Shown: positions 36,723-46,129, numbered from the stretch's first letter. The stretch is DNA of 64,000 nt from Oxalobacteraceae bacterium OTU3CINTB1 (GCA_024123955.1 CP099652.1:1178001-1242000); one strand, 5' to 3'. The notes: a model not told the origin generated them from the sequence alone. Numbers and translations: made by a program.

Positions 36723-38374
36723 ACACGCTGCTCATAACTGCCTTGCTTGCCGCCGGTCTGGCGCAAGCCGCCGCCGGTCCCGAATTCAGTGCCCAGAAGT
36801 TGTCGCAAGACGTCAAGGTGCTGGCGTCCGACGAATTCGAGGGCCGCGGCCCGAACACCGCCGGCGAAACCAAGACCGTCAATTATCTGATCGAGCAGTT
36901 CAAGGCGGCCGGCATGCAGCCGGGCGGCGATCCGGTCAAAGGCAAGAAAGGCGAGCGCAGCTGGACGCAGGACGTGCCGCTGGGCCGCTTCGAGATCAAG
37001 GGGCCGGTCAAGCTGTCGGTCAAGGACGCCAAGGGCAGCCAGGAGTTGAAGCAGGGCGACGACCTGGCCGTGCGCGCCTCGATGAGCGGCGCCAAGCTGG
37101 TCGATTTCAAGAACGCGCCGCTGGTGTTCGTCGGCTACGGAGTCACCGCGCCCGAGCGCAAGTGGGACGACTTCAAGGGCTTCGACCTGAAGGGCAAGCT
37201 GGCGGTGGTGCTGATCAACGATCCCGATTTCGAGACCGGCGCCGGCGAGTTCGGCGGCAAGGCCATGACCTATTACGGCCGCTGGACCTACAAATACGAG
37301 GAGATGGCCAAGCGCGGCGCGCTCGGCACCCTCATCGTGCACGAAACGGCGCCGGCGTCGTACGGCTGGCCCACGGTCAAGAATTCCAACACCAACGTGA
37401 TGTATGACATCGTGCGCAAGAAGCCGTCCGAGGCGCATGCGCCGATGGAGGCGTGGATACAGCGCGACCTGGCGGTGGACCTGTTCAAGCGCGGCGGCCA
37501 GGATTTCGAGGCGCTCAAGAAACTGGCGCAGACACGCGACTTCAAGCCGGTGCAGCTGAAGGACGTGACCTTGTCGGCCCACTACGCGGTCGACGCGCAA
37601 GTGATCACGTCTAAAAACGTGGCGGCCCGCATGGTCGGCGCCAGCAAGCCCGACGAGACGGTGATCTACAGCGGCCATTGGGACCACCTGGGCGTCGGCT
37701 TGCCGAACGCCAAGGGCGACAAGATCTACAACGGCGCGGTCGACAACGGCACCGGACTGGCCGCGCTGCTGGAACTGGCGCGCGCGTACGGCAAGGCGCC
37801 GGCGCCCGCGCGCAGCGTGCTGTTCCTGGCCGTGACGGCCGAGGAGAAGGGGCTGCTGGGCTCGGAGTACTACGCGCAGAATCCGCTGTATCCGCTGGCG
37901 CAGACGGTCGGCGTGATCAATATGGACGCGTTGAGCCCGCAGGGCGTGTCGCGCAACTTCACCATCTCCGGCAGCGCCAAGGTCGAGCTGCTCGACCAGC
38001 TGATCGCCAAGGCCAAGGAATGGAACCTGGTGTATTCGCCCGATCCGAAACCGGAGGCCGGCTACTTCTTCCGCTCCGACCATTTCCCGTTCGCCAAGCG
38101 CGGCGTGCCGGCCATTTCCTATGGCTCGGGCAATGACTTCGTCGATGGCCGGCTGCGGGCCGGCAAGCAGGCCGAGGAAAGCTACACCACCAACAACTAC
38201 CACCAGCCGTCGGACGAGTGGAGCGCCGACTGGTCGTTCAAGGGCATGGCGCACGACCTGGGCATGCTGTACGCGCTCGGCCGCGACCTGGCCGAGTCGA
38301 AGGCCTGGCCGAACTGGGCGCCGGACGCCGAGTTCCGCGCCGCGCGCGACAAGACCGAGGCCAAGCGTAAATAG
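36686..38374 (+). CDS. Secreted M28-family metallopeptidase
   Basis: From the TTG at 36686, preceded by GGAGG at 36675-36679, the 562-residue product reads MKRVILKRVILKHTLLITAL into a signal peptide cut after AQAAA. The M28 di-zinc site is complete: His331 (SGHWDHLG), Asp353 (GAVDNGTG), Glu pair in TAEEKGLLGSEYY, Asp in INMDAL and His in NNYHQPSDEW. A PA-like insert (about 130-290) precedes the catalytic part. It should act as an aminopeptidase outside the cytoplasm. Later TTG codons at 36701 and 36716 are alternative starts. Divergent from the Fpg/Nei gene, it is followed by its own terminator. Confidence 0.9.
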   Translation: MKRVILKRVILKHTLLITALLAAGLAQAAAGPEFSAQKLSQDVKVLASDEFEGRGPNTAGETKTVNYLIEQFKAAGMQPGGDPVKGKKGERSWTQDVPLGRFEIKGPVKLSVKDAKGSQELKQGDDLAVRASMSGAKLVDFKNAPLVFVGYGVTAPERKWDDFKGFDLKGKLAVVLINDPDFETGAGEFGGKAMTYYGRWTYKYEEMAKRGALGTLIVHETAPASYGWPTVKNSNTNVMYDIVRKKPSEAHAPMEAWIQRDLAVDLFKRGGQDFEALKKLAQTRDFKPVQLKDVTLSAHYAVDAQVITSKNVAARMVGASKPDETVIYSGHWDHLGVGLPNAKGDKIYNGAVDNGTGLAALLELARAYGKAPAPARSVLFLAVTAEEKGLLGSEYYAQNPLYPLAQTVGVINMDALSPQGVSRNFTISGSAKVELLDQLIAKAKEWNLVYSPDPKPEAGYFFRSDHFPFAKRGVPAISYGSGNDFVDGRLRAGKQAEESYTTNNYHQPSDEWSADWSFKGMAHDLGMLYALGRDLAESKAWPNWAPDAEFRAARDKTEAKRK

Positions 38375-38408
38375 TTTTATGTTTAACTAAAATGCAATAA
38401 AATGGTTG

Positions 38409-38437
38409 CGCGCCGGCTAGAATGCCGGCGCGTTTTT
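38409..38437 (+). terminator. Rho-independent terminator after the M28 gene
   Basis: CGCGCCGGC and GCCGGCGCG form a perfect 9-bp stem with a 6-nt loop, followed by five T. Confidence 0.85.
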
Positions 38438-38468
38438 GCAGGTCCATTCCCAACCAGGAGCTCACCGC

Positions 38469-41261
38469 ATGACCATGTCCATCCGCCGTACCACGATCGC
38501 GGCGTCCGTCGCCATGTCCGTCGCCCTGCTTGCCGGTAACGCAGTGCAAGCCGCCGAAGCCGCCAAGCCGGCCGCGGGCAAACCGGCCAAGTCCGACATC
38601 GCCATACCCGATATTCCGTACACCAAGTTCGTGCTGAAAAACGGCCTGACCCTGCTGGTCCACGAAGACCACAAGACCCCGGTGGTGGCGGTCAACACCT
38701 GGTACCACGTCGGCTCCAAGAACGAAAAACCCGGCAAGACCGGCTTCGCCCACCTGTTCGAACACCTGATGTTCAGCGGCAGCGACAATCTCAACAAGAC
38801 CTACATCAACACCATGCAGCAGATCGGCGCGACCGACCTGAACGGCACCACCAATCCCGACCGCACCAACTACTTCCAGAACGTGCCGACCTCGATGCTG
38901 GACTACGTGCTGTTCGCCGAGAGCGACCGCATGGGCCATCTGCTTGGCGTGCTGGACAAGAAAAAACTGGACCTGCAGCGCGGCGTCGTGCAAAACGAAA
39001 AGCGCCAGGGCGAGAACCAGCCGTACGGCGTGACGCGCCAGCTGCTGACCGAGAACACCTGGCCGGCCGGCCATCCTTACTCCTGGACGACGATCGGTTC
39101 GATGGCCGACCTCGACGCGGCGTCGATGACCGACGTGCAGGACTGGTTCAAGACCAACTACGGCCCCAACAACGTGGTGCTGGTGCTGGCCGGCGACATC
39201 ACGCCCGAACAGGCACGCGAGAAGGTCGAGAAATACTACGGCGACATTCCGGCCGGCCCGCCGCTGGCCAAGCACAAGGAATGGATCGCCAAGCGCACCG
39301 GCACACATCGCGGCTCGGTCGAGGACCGCGTGCCGCAGGGGCGCATTTATCGCGTGTGGAACGTGCCAGGCGCGAGCACCGCGACCGAACCGCTGCTCGA
39401 CCTGGCCGCGCAGGTGCTCGGCGGCGGCAAGACGTCGCGCTTCTACAAGCGCCTGGTCTACAAGGACCAGCTGGCAAGCGACGCCAGCGCCGGCAACAAC
39501 AGCTCCGAGATCGCCGGCCAGTTCTATGCCGTGCTGACTGCGCGCCCCGGCGCCGATGTGGCCAAAATGGAAGCGATCGCCGACGAGGAATTGCGCGCGC
39601 TGATGAAGTCCGGCCCCACCGCCGCCGAGCTGGACATCGCCAAGACGGCGATCCTGGCGTCCTATACCCGCATCGTCGAGCGTGTCGGCGGCTTCGGCGG
39701 CAAGAGCGATTTGCTGGCCAGCTGCACCACCTACACCGGTAATCCGGATTGCTACAAGGAGTACCTGGCGGCGGTCAAGGCAGCCACGCCGGCGCAGGTC
39801 AAGCAGGCGATGAACGCGTGGCTGGCTGATGGCGACTACGTGCTGGAAGTCAAACCGTTCGCCACCAACTACGCCACCACCGCCAAGCTGGACCGCAGCA
39901 AGCCGCCGGCGCTGGGCAAGGCCGAATCGCTCAACCTGCCGCCGATGCAGAAGACCACGTTGTCCAACGGACTGAAGGTGGTGCTGGCCGAACGCCACGC
40001 GGCGCCGGTGGTCAACTTCTCGATGATGGTCGATGCCGGTTACGCGTCGGACTCGCAGGCGTTGCCGGGACTGGCGAGCCTGACCACGAACATGCTCGAC
40101 GAAGGCACGGCCACCCGCAGCGCGGCGAAGATCAGCGAGGAATTCGAATCGCTGGGCGCCAACTTCTCCGTCAGCACCAATCTCGACGGCGCCTTCGTGC
40201 AACTGAACGCGCTCAAGGCGACGATGCCGAAGGCGCTCGACGTGTACGCCGATGTGCTGCTGCGTCCGGCCTTCGCCCAGAACGAGCTGGACCGGTTGAA
40301 GAAGGACCAGCTGACCGCGATCCAGCGCGAGAAATCCAATCCGTCGACGATGGCCTTGCGGGTGATTCCGTCGCTGGTGTACGGCAAGGGCCACGCCTAT
40401 TCTCTGCCGCTGACCGGCAGCGGCACCGAGGCTGCGGTGGCCCGCATCGGCCGCGACGACCTGGTCAAGTATCACCAGGCCTGGTTCAAGCCGAACAACG
40501 CGACCTTGCTGGTGGTGGGCGACACCACCCTGGCCGAGATCACGCCGTTGCTGGAAAAAGCCTTCGGCGGCTGGAAGGCAGGCGAGGCGCCGAAGAAAAA
40601 CATTGCCCAGGTGGCGCCGTCCGACAAGCCGGTGGTCTATCTGATGGACAAGCCGGGCGCGCTGCAAAGCGTGATCTACGGCGTGCAGCTGGCGCCGCCG
40701 CGCAATTCGCCGGACGCGGTGCAGCTTGGCGTGGTCAACAACATCTTCGGCGGCAACTTCGGTTCGCGCATCAATATGAATTTGCGCGAGGACAAGCACT
40801 GGTCGTACGGCGTGCGTTCCAGCCTGTCGCCGGCGTTGGGCCAGCGTCTGTACATGAGCACGTCGCCGGTGCAAAGCGACAAGACCAAGGAGGCGCTGCA
40901 GGAACTGGTGCGCGAATACGGCGACATCGCCGGCGCCAAGCCGATCAGCGCCGCCGAACTGGCTGAAGCCAAGAGCAACGAAACCCTGGCGCTGCCGGGC
41001 TCGTTTGAAACGGCGGGCCAGCTGGCCGGCGCCTACAGCACCATCCTGCAGTACAAGCTGCCGGAGAACTACTACAACACCTTCACCGACACGGTGCTGG
41101 CGATGACGCCGGAGCAAGCGAACGCGCTGGCCGCGCGCACCATCGCGCCGGGCAAGCTGGTGTGGGTGGTGGTGGGCGACATGAGCAAGGTCGAAAGCGG
41201 CGTGCGCGAGTTGAAGCTGGGCGACGTGCGCAAGATCGACGCCGACGGCAATCCATTGTAA
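38469..41261 (+). CDS. M16-family (pitrilysin/insulinase type) zinc peptidase
   Basis: The 930-residue protein has a signal peptide ending AVQAAEA and two homologous M16 halves. The N-terminal half is catalytic, with the inverted zinc motif HLFEH at 95-99 and the distal ligand Glu177 in QNEKRQ. The second half (from about 500, TLSNGLKVVLAERHAAPVV) lacks HxxEH and is the structural partner. The enzymes degrade peptides enclosed in a chamber. CCAGGAG precedes the ATG at 38469. It ends in a bidirectional terminator shared with rnk. Confidence 0.93.
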   Translation: MTMSIRRTTIAASVAMSVALLAGNAVQAAEAAKPAAGKPAKSDIAIPDIPYTKFVLKNGLTLLVHEDHKTPVVAVNTWYHVGSKNEKPGKTGFAHLFEHLMFSGSDNLNKTYINTMQQIGATDLNGTTNPDRTNYFQNVPTSMLDYVLFAESDRMGHLLGVLDKKKLDLQRGVVQNEKRQGENQPYGVTRQLLTENTWPAGHPYSWTTIGSMADLDAASMTDVQDWFKTNYGPNNVVLVLAGDITPEQAREKVEKYYGDIPAGPPLAKHKEWIAKRTGTHRGSVEDRVPQGRIYRVWNVPGASTATEPLLDLAAQVLGGGKTSRFYKRLVYKDQLASDASAGNNSSEIAGQFYAVLTARPGADVAKMEAIADEELRALMKSGPTAAELDIAKTAILASYTRIVERVGGFGGKSDLLASCTTYTGNPDCYKEYLAAVKAATPAQVKQAMNAWLADGDYVLEVKPFATNYATTAKLDRSKPPALGKAESLNLPPMQKTTLSNGLKVVLAERHAAPVVNFSMMVDAGYASDSQALPGLASLTTNMLDEGTATRSAAKISEEFESLGANFSVSTNLDGAFVQLNALKATMPKALDVYADVLLRPAFAQNELDRLKKDQLTAIQREKSNPSTMALRVIPSLVYGKGHAYSLPLTGSGTEAAVARIGRDDLVKYHQAWFKPNNATLLVVGDTTLAEITPLLEKAFGGWKAGEAPKKNIAQVAPSDKPVVYLMDKPGALQSVIYGVQLAPPRNSPDAVQLGVVNNIFGGNFGSRINMNLREDKHWSYGVRSSLSPALGQRLYMSTSPVQSDKTKEALQELVREYGDIAGAKPISAAELAEAKSNETLALPGSFETAGQLAGAYSTILQYKLPENYYNTFTDTVLAMTPEQANALAARTIAPGKLVWVVVGDMSKVESGVRELKLGDVRKIDADGNPL

Positions 41262-41278
41262 TCACGCCGGGAGGCCGC

Positions 41279-41318
41279 AAAAAATCCCCGCCCGCTTGAA
41301 GCCGGCGGGGATTTTTTT
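41279..41318. terminator. Bidirectional terminator between M16 and rnk genes
   Basis: ATCCCCGCC and GGCGGGGAT pair around an 11-nt loop, with an A run on one side and seven T on the other. It can serve both convergent genes. Confidence 0.88.
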
Positions 41319-41321
41319 GTG

Positions 41322-41729
41322 TCAGCTCGCAAGTTCCGCAGCCTGCTCCGGCTGATACAGCACCTCCAGAATGCGCACCCGCACCAGTTGCCCGTCCGGA
41401 CGCGGCCAGTCGATGGCATCGCCCACGGACAGGCCCAGCAGCGCGCTGCCGATCGGCGTCAGGATCGAGATCGCGTCGGCGGTGTTGGCCAGGTCGCGCG
41501 GATACACCAGGGTCAGGCGCAATTCCTCGGACGGCGCGTCGATCTGGAACCGCACGGTCGAGTTCATGGTGACCACGCCGGCCGGCATGTCCTGCGGCGC
41601 GACGATCTCGGCGCGGCCCAGCTCTTCCAGCAGCCCTTCGTGCGCGGCGGCCTCGGCAGGCGGCAGCGCGTCGAGCAGGATTTCGAGCCGCTCGGCGTCG
41701 AGCGATGAGACGATGATTTTCGGTTGCAT
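41322..41729 (-). CDS. rnk: Nucleoside diphosphate kinase regulator-like protein (Rnk / GreA-C family)
   Basis: The 135-residue protein has a short N-terminal coiled coil (MQPKIIVSSLDAERLEILLD) and a GreA/GreB C-terminal domain (TVRFQIDAPSEELRLTLVYP, ISILTPIGSALLGLSVGDAI). Rnk binds RNA polymerase near the secondary channel and affects NDP kinase levels in E. coli and Pseudomonas. The ATG at 41729 has CTGGAG 14-9 bp upstream. Assignment to Rnk over a GreA paralogue rests on the shorter coiled coil. Confidence 0.85.
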   Translation of the reverse strand: MQPKIIVSSLDAERLEILLDALPPAEAAAHEGLLEELGRAEIVAPQDMPAGVVTMNSTVRFQIDAPSEELRLTLVYPRDLANTADAISILTPIGSALLGLSVGDAIDWPRPDGQLVRVRILEVLYQPEQAAELAS

Positions 41730-42067
41730 GATGATAGCTCCAGAGAAGTGGTTGCACATGAGCGAGCGCGCTACGGACGTGGTGCAGCCGCGTGGGAACG
41801 CGCTCGCGTGTCGGGGTTATTGCTGTGGGGGTGGCTCGGCAGTGCGAAGCAGACCGGTTGGTCTTGCGGGGCGCTTACCGAGCCCGGGAAAGGCCGGCGG
41901 AGTCTCGCGCCGTTGGTGCGGCCGCAGACGATACTCCCTCGTTCAGGGACGAACAATGATTCTTCGCAGGAGTGCGGGACATGTTCATGAGGAAATCAAT
42001 ATCGGAGGTGCCTGGAACCAGTATAACCGATGGTCCCGCAGCGCGCCGGCCGCCTCAAATCGCCGTC
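41730..42067. other. 338-bp gap upstream of rnk with a GC-rich inverted repeat
   Basis: GCGAGCGCG (41762-41770) and CGCGCTCGC (41799-41807) could form a hairpin in the rnk 5' leader. The rest shows short open frames on both strands with no plausible codon use, homology or ribosome-binding site. Confidence 0.4.
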
Positions 42068-42232
42068 TCAAGGCGCCGTCGCGGCGGCGCCGGATTGCCA
42101 TACGCGCAGCTTGCGGATCGCCTCCTCCTTGAACTTGGCTTCGATCTCGATATACGGGGCCTGGACATAGGACGCCGGCATCACATCGATCAGGTCGGCG
42201 TGCTGTTGCTCCTTGGCGCAGGCTGTGGCGTG
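42068..42232 (-). pseudogene. Orphan coding-like fragment (54 codons)
   Basis: Between in-frame TGA 42233-42235 and TGA 42068-42070 the minus strand reads CAKEQQHADLIDVMPASYVQ, then APYIEIEAKFKEEAIRKLRV and W-Q-S-G. The GC-rich third positions and amphipathic helix look like a true gene 3' end, but no start with a ribosome-binding site precedes it apart from a bare ATG inside. It lies downstream of the S9 gene on the same strand. I do not recognise the family; a remnant is more likely than an active small gene. Confidence 0.4.
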
Positions 42233-42275
42233 TCACGAGTCTAGCAGCGACACGCCGGCGCCCGCGCCATGTTGC

Positions 42276-44306
42276 TTACTCCAGCGCCTCCTTCAACCCC
42301 GGCGCGAACTCCGCGCCATGCTTGACCTGCGCGGTCGACGTCTTGAGCGCCTTGCCGATCGGCTCGGCGCGCCCGCTCAGGCACTTGGCCAGGAAGTTCT
42401 CGGTCACCGCGTTGAAGGCGATGTTGTTGACCGGCCGCGCGAAGCCGTGGCCCTCATCCGGGAACACCACGTAGGTAACCGGGATGTTCTTGGCCGCCAT
42501 CGCTTCGACGATCTGATCCGACTCGGCGATGTTGACGCGCGGATCGTTGGCGCCCTGGCCGATCAGCAACGGCCGCTGGATGTCGCCGGCGAAGTTGAGC
42601 GGCGAGCGTTCCTTCAGCAGCGCCTTGCCGTCCTCGGTGGTCGGGTCGCCCATGCGCTTGTAGAATTGCTGCTTGCCCGCCTCCCAGTACGGCGGGATCG
42701 TCTTGAGCAAGGTGAACAGGTTGGACGGGCCGACGATGTCGACGCCGCAGGCGAACGTAGTGGGTGTGAACGCCAATCCGGCCAGGGTGGCGTAGCCGCC
42801 GTAGGAGCCGCCCATGATGGCGACCTTGTCGGCGGTGGTGACGCCGCGCTTGACCGCCCAGTCGACCGCGTCGATCAGGTCGTCCTGCATCTTGCGGCCC
42901 CATTGCAGGTCGCCGGCCGAAATGAAGTTCTTGCCGAAGCCGGTCGAGCCGCGGAAATTCACCGACAGCACCGCGTAGCCGCGGTTGGCCAGCCATTGAT
43001 GGTAGCCGTTGTAGCCGTAACCATCGCGCCCCCAAGGGCCGCCGTGCACCAGCAGCACCATCGGCGCCGGCTTGCCGGGCTTGCCCGCGTCGTCGGCGTT
43101 GGCCGATTTCGGCAAGGTCAGGTAGGACACCAGGGTCAGGCCGTCGCGCGACTTGATCTCGTGCGGATACATTTGCGCCAGCGGCGCGCCTTCCAGCTCC
43201 GGACGGGTCACGTACAGCTTGGTCAGGCGCTTGGCTTTGCGTTCGTACAGCCAGGTGGCCGGCGGCGCCGTGACGGAATCGGCGGAGACCAGCCATTTGT
43301 CGTCGGACTCGGTGCGCGAACCGACCGTGAACTGGCCTTTGATGTTCTTCTTCAGGAACTCGAGATCGGCCTTGAGGGCGGGTGTCAGCGCCAGGTATTC
43401 CTGCTTCAGATAGTCGACGTTGTAGGCCTGCGCCACGCCGGTTTTTGGATCGTACAGCGCGCTGGAGATATCTGCCCGCGCATCCTGCGCGATGATGGTG
43501 GTCTTGCCGGTGGCGACGTCCTGCGCCACCAGCGCCGAGGTGTTGCGGCCGCGCGAATCGGTCCAGTACAAGGTCTTGCCGTCGGCGGTGAAGGTCAGCG
43601 GCGCGGTGGTCTGCGAGTCCTCCAGGCCCACGTCGGCCAGCGGCTCGCCGTCGGGCTTGCCATCCTTGAGGCGGAAATAGGTGGTGCCGCCGTCGGGACG
43701 CGCTTTCTCGGCCACGCGCAGGTTCAATTGCTCGTCGGCGATGAAGCCGGCGTAGCCGTCGTTTTGCAGCACCAAGGTCAGTTTGCCGGTGGCCGGTTCC
43801 AGGCTGTAGACGTCGTGCCAGCGCGCGTCGCGGTTGTTCAGGCCGATCAGCAAGCGGTCCTTGACCTTGTTGCTGTAGGCGATAGGCCGCACGCGGGTCT
43901 TCTCGAACGGCGTGAGGCTAGTTTGCTTGCCGCTGACGACGTCGACGCCGTACAGCAGGAAGTTCTCGTCGCCGCCCTTGTCCTGGATGAACAGCAACTG
44001 CTTGGAATCGGGCGACCAGATGGCGGTACGGATCGGCCGCGTTTTTTCCTCGGTCAGCGCGCGGGCCTTGGACGGGTCGGCGGCCGGCGCCACCCAGACG
44101 TTGAGCACGCCGTCGCGCGGCGCCATCCATGACAGCCACTTGCCGTCCGGGCTGAGGCGCCCGCCGGTCTTGCTGGGATTGCCGAAGATCTTGGCGCGCT
44201 CGATCAGCGGCACGTCCGGCGCGGGGGCGGAGGATGGCGCCGGGGACTGGGCGTGGACCGGCAGCATGGTGGCGAGCACGGCGGCGGACAACAGGTAGCG
44301 CTTCAT
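42276..44306 (-). CDS. S9-family prolyl oligopeptidase-like peptidase
   Basis: The 676-residue protein has a signal peptide (MKRYLLSAAVLATMLPVHAQ), propeller repeats (LSPDGKWLSWM, WSPDSKQLLFI, FTADGKTLYW) and a hydrolase domain with Ser501 in MGGSYGGYA, Asp in GQGANDPRVN and His in DEGHGFARP. HGGPWGRDGYGYN is the oxyanion-side loop. This is the third S9 peptidase here; sequence around the active site differs clearly from the other two, so it is not a recent duplicate. Confidence 0.93.
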   Translation of the reverse strand: MKRYLLSAAVLATMLPVHAQSPAPSSAPAPDVPLIERAKIFGNPSKTGGRLSPDGKWLSWMAPRDGVLNVWVAPAADPSKARALTEEKTRPIRTAIWSPDSKQLLFIQDKGGDENFLLYGVDVVSGKQTSLTPFEKTRVRPIAYSNKVKDRLLIGLNNRDARWHDVYSLEPATGKLTLVLQNDGYAGFIADEQLNLRVAEKARPDGGTTYFRLKDGKPDGEPLADVGLEDSQTTAPLTFTADGKTLYWTDSRGRNTSALVAQDVATGKTTIIAQDARADISSALYDPKTGVAQAYNVDYLKQEYLALTPALKADLEFLKKNIKGQFTVGSRTESDDKWLVSADSVTAPPATWLYERKAKRLTKLYVTRPELEGAPLAQMYPHEIKSRDGLTLVSYLTLPKSANADDAGKPGKPAPMVLLVHGGPWGRDGYGYNGYHQWLANRGYAVLSVNFRGSTGFGKNFISAGDLQWGRKMQDDLIDAVDWAVKRGVTTADKVAIMGGSYGGYATLAGLAFTPTTFACGVDIVGPSNLFTLLKTIPPYWEAGKQQFYKRMGDPTTEDGKALLKERSPLNFAGDIQRPLLIGQGANDPRVNIAESDQIVEAMAAKNIPVTYVVFPDEGHGFARPVNNIAFNAVTENFLAKCLSGRAEPIGKALKTSTAQVKHGAEFAPGLKEALE

Positions 44307-44420
44307 ATGGACCTCATCGTTGTGGAAAGAATGAAAAAATCACAAGACGATGATAGACCAAGACGGAGTTGCCAGGTTGACCATGCGACAGGCCGCACGA
44401 TCCGGGGGATGGGCGGGATG

Positions 44421-44903
44421 TTACAGCCTTGGATCGTAGACGTACTGCCGCACGACGGAGGCGGTCAGCTTGTTCGCCAGCGGATGCAAAGGGTTGATCA
44501 GGACGTTGTATTCCTCGGGGACGATGACCGAGGGGACCAGTAGCAGCGCGCAAGCGCGGCTGGCCAGCCAGGCGTTGCCTGCGTCGATGGAGGTGGAGCC
44601 GGGCGGCTCTGCCAGCCAGGTCGGGGGCAGTTCGCCGGCCGTGATGGTCTGGCGCGATTTCCACACCTGCGCCGGCACATCGATGCGGACCAAAAAGGCG
44701 TTGCGGATGGCGATGTTTTCGCCCAAATGGGCCAGCGTCTCAAGCGTGGCGAGGGCAATGGTCGTGGCGGCGTAGACCATCGGGACGCCCTTGCCGTTCC
44801 AGCGTCCGCCGCAGGCCCTGGCGCCGCCTCCGCTGAGGTCGGTGGCGGCGTAGTCGGCGGTATGTTTTGCTATCCGCCACAGCGCCACATCCGCGCGCGT
44901 CAT
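44421..44903 (-). CDS. RES-domain toxin
   Basis: The 160-residue protein has the RES fold signature: LWRIAKHTADY at the start, GGRWNGKG with Arg34, PMVYAATTIALATLETLAH with Tyr44 and Glu55, and Ser125 in LLVPSVIVPEEYN. RES toxins (ParT, MbcT) consume NAD+ or ADP-ribosylate cellular targets and arrest growth. Its ATG overlaps the antitoxin stop by one base (TAATG), indicating translational coupling. A complete, probably active type II pair with the gene at 44903-45409. Confidence 0.9.
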   Translation of the reverse strand: MTRADVALWRIAKHTADYAATDLSGGGARACGGRWNGKGVPMVYAATTIALATLETLAHLGENIAIRNAFLVRIDVPAQVWKSRQTITAGELPPTWLAEPPGSTSIDAGNAWLASRACALLLVPSVIVPEEYNVLINPLHPLANKLTASVVRQYVYDPRL

Positions 44904-45409
44904 TACGAGACGATCCCGTATTCGATGCGGCCCAGGGTATCGAGCACCAGTTCATAGCCGGCTTCGGTGTCCAGCAGCGAAAGTGGCGCTTCACCGCCGA
45001 GCGACCTGTTTTCCTGGACGATCCAGCGTTTGGCCGACTGCTCGTCCTCGAGCACGCCGAGCGCGCGCGCCCAGACTTTTTCCGCGCGGTAGATGCGATC
45101 CTGCTCGGCGGAGGACAGCAGGGCGTCTTCGCTGATGCGCGCCTTCATGGTGCTTTTGGGAAGCTTCAGGGTGTCGAAAAGCCGGTCCTGACTCAGGCCG
45201 AGGCGGGCAGCCATGTCCGGGATGACCCGGGCGGGTGTGCCGGCACGCATTTTTTTGATGAGTTCAGAGGCGTCGCCGCGGAAAACGTCGGCTTGGAAGA
45301 CGGATTCCTCGTTTGAAACGTATGCCGCTAACGGGGCGGCTTGCCGTGCAAGCCTGACGGGCAACTTGGAGGCCGGCTCGGGGGCCGGTTTTTTTGCGGA
45401 GGAGGTCAT
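44903..45409 (-). CDS. Xre/MbcA/ParS-type antitoxin (DUF2384)
   Basis: The 168-residue protein has a basic, disordered N-terminus (about 1-50), a helix-turn-helix-like middle (VIPDMAARLGLSQDRLFDTL) and the C-terminal MbcA/ParS toxin-binding domain with WARALGVLEDEQSAKRWIVQ and a final domain ending LDTLGRIEYGIVS. Such antitoxins plug the RES active site with their C-terminus and repress their own operon. The ATG at 45409 is preferred to an upstream TTG at 45442, because the latter would sit inside the predicted promoter. The toxin follows with a one-base overlap. Confidence 0.88.
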   Translation of the reverse strand: MTSSAKKPAPEPASKLPVRLARQAAPLAAYVSNEESVFQADVFRGDASELIKKMRAGTPARVIPDMAARLGLSQDRLFDTLKLPKSTMKARISEDALLSSAEQDRIYRAEKVWARALGVLEDEQSAKRWIVQENRSLGGEAPLSLLDTEAGYELVLDTLGRIEYGIVS

Positions 45410-45425
45410 CGTCGATCCAGTCTGA

Positions 45426-45470
45426 GACAATTTATTGTCCAAGTATAGACCACTAAACCGTCATTGTCAT
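45426..45470 (-). promoter_or_regulatory. Promoter and operator of the RES-Xre operon
   Basis: On the minus strand ATGACA (45465-45470) and TATACT (45442-45447) are 17 bp apart. The palindrome GACAATTTATTGTC at 45426-45439 covers the expected transcription start and is a good autoregulatory operator for the antitoxin. Confidence 0.6.
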
Positions 45471-45505
45471 CCGCCGCCCGGCATGGGTCGAACGGCGGCA
45501 AGCCG

Positions 45506-45922
45506 CTAGCCGAAAAGTTTGCCCCGCAGCAGGCTCAGGCCTTGCTCCAGCAACTCGTTCTGCGGCACTTGGCCGCCCGGCGTGAGCTTGTCGATAATTT
45601 GCGGCAGCAACTGGGCCAGCCCGGTGGCCGCGTGTTCCGGTTCGATGCCCGCGTGCTGAGCGATCTGGGAGACCTTGTCGGCGCCCAGCGCGTCGGCGAT
45701 CTGGTTGCCGGACACCGGGGCGTTCTCGCCGGTGCCGATCCATGACGCGACCTGGTCCGCGATGCCGCTCGATTGCAGCTGCTGCAAGATGCCTTGCAGG
45801 CCGCCCGCATTGTTAATCAAATTCATCACGCCGCCGAGCAGATCGCTTTGGGAGACGGAGTCCTGCTTCTGGGCGCCCAACGAACCGATGACTTGCCCTG
45901 CCAGTTGATCGAGTAATCCCAT
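45506..45922 (-). CDS. YidB-family protein (DUF937)
   Basis: The 138-residue protein begins MGLLDQLAGQVIGSLG and continues with the YidB pattern: LINNAGGLQGILQQLQSSGI, ASWIGTGENAPVSGNQIADA and a helical C-terminus. Function of the family is not established. GGGAG is 6 bp from the second of two adjacent ATGs (45922), deciding the start. It stands alone between the toxin-antitoxin pair and a divergent membrane protein gene. Confidence 0.88.
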   Translation of the reverse strand: MGLLDQLAGQVIGSLGAQKQDSVSQSDLLGGVMNLINNAGGLQGILQQLQSSGIADQVASWIGTGENAPVSGNQIADALGADKVSQIAQHAGIEPEHAATGLAQLLPQIIDKLTPGGQVPQNELLEQGLSLLRGKLFG

Positions 45923-46129
45923 CATGTGCTCCCATAGGTGGTTGGAAACGCGGAATGCCGCGTAGTTGTTATAACCATTAGAGCACAAGTTTGCTCAAGC
46001 GGCTTACCGACTTGGCCTGGTTCGAATTCAATGCAAGTCCCGTGATTGTGACGGCTCGCGCGGAGAGGTTCCGGAAAGTGCTGTTAGAATTTGCAATCGT
46101 CTTCCGACCCACTTTGCAGGAGTACACAA

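Noticed and set aside
38238..41117. A 959-codon open frame antisense to the M16 gene
   Set aside because: Same cause: third-position GC bias of the true gene leaves the antisense strand open. The composition is unnatural.
41972..42244. A plus-strand 90-codon frame starting MRDMFMRKSISEVPG
   Set aside because: No ribosome-binding site at a sensible distance. The second half is opposite the better coding-like minus-strand fragment.
42213..44132. A 639-codon plus-strand frame opposite the third S9 gene
   Set aside because: Biased composition and no ribosome-binding site, while the minus strand has propeller repeats and a Ser-Asp-His triad.
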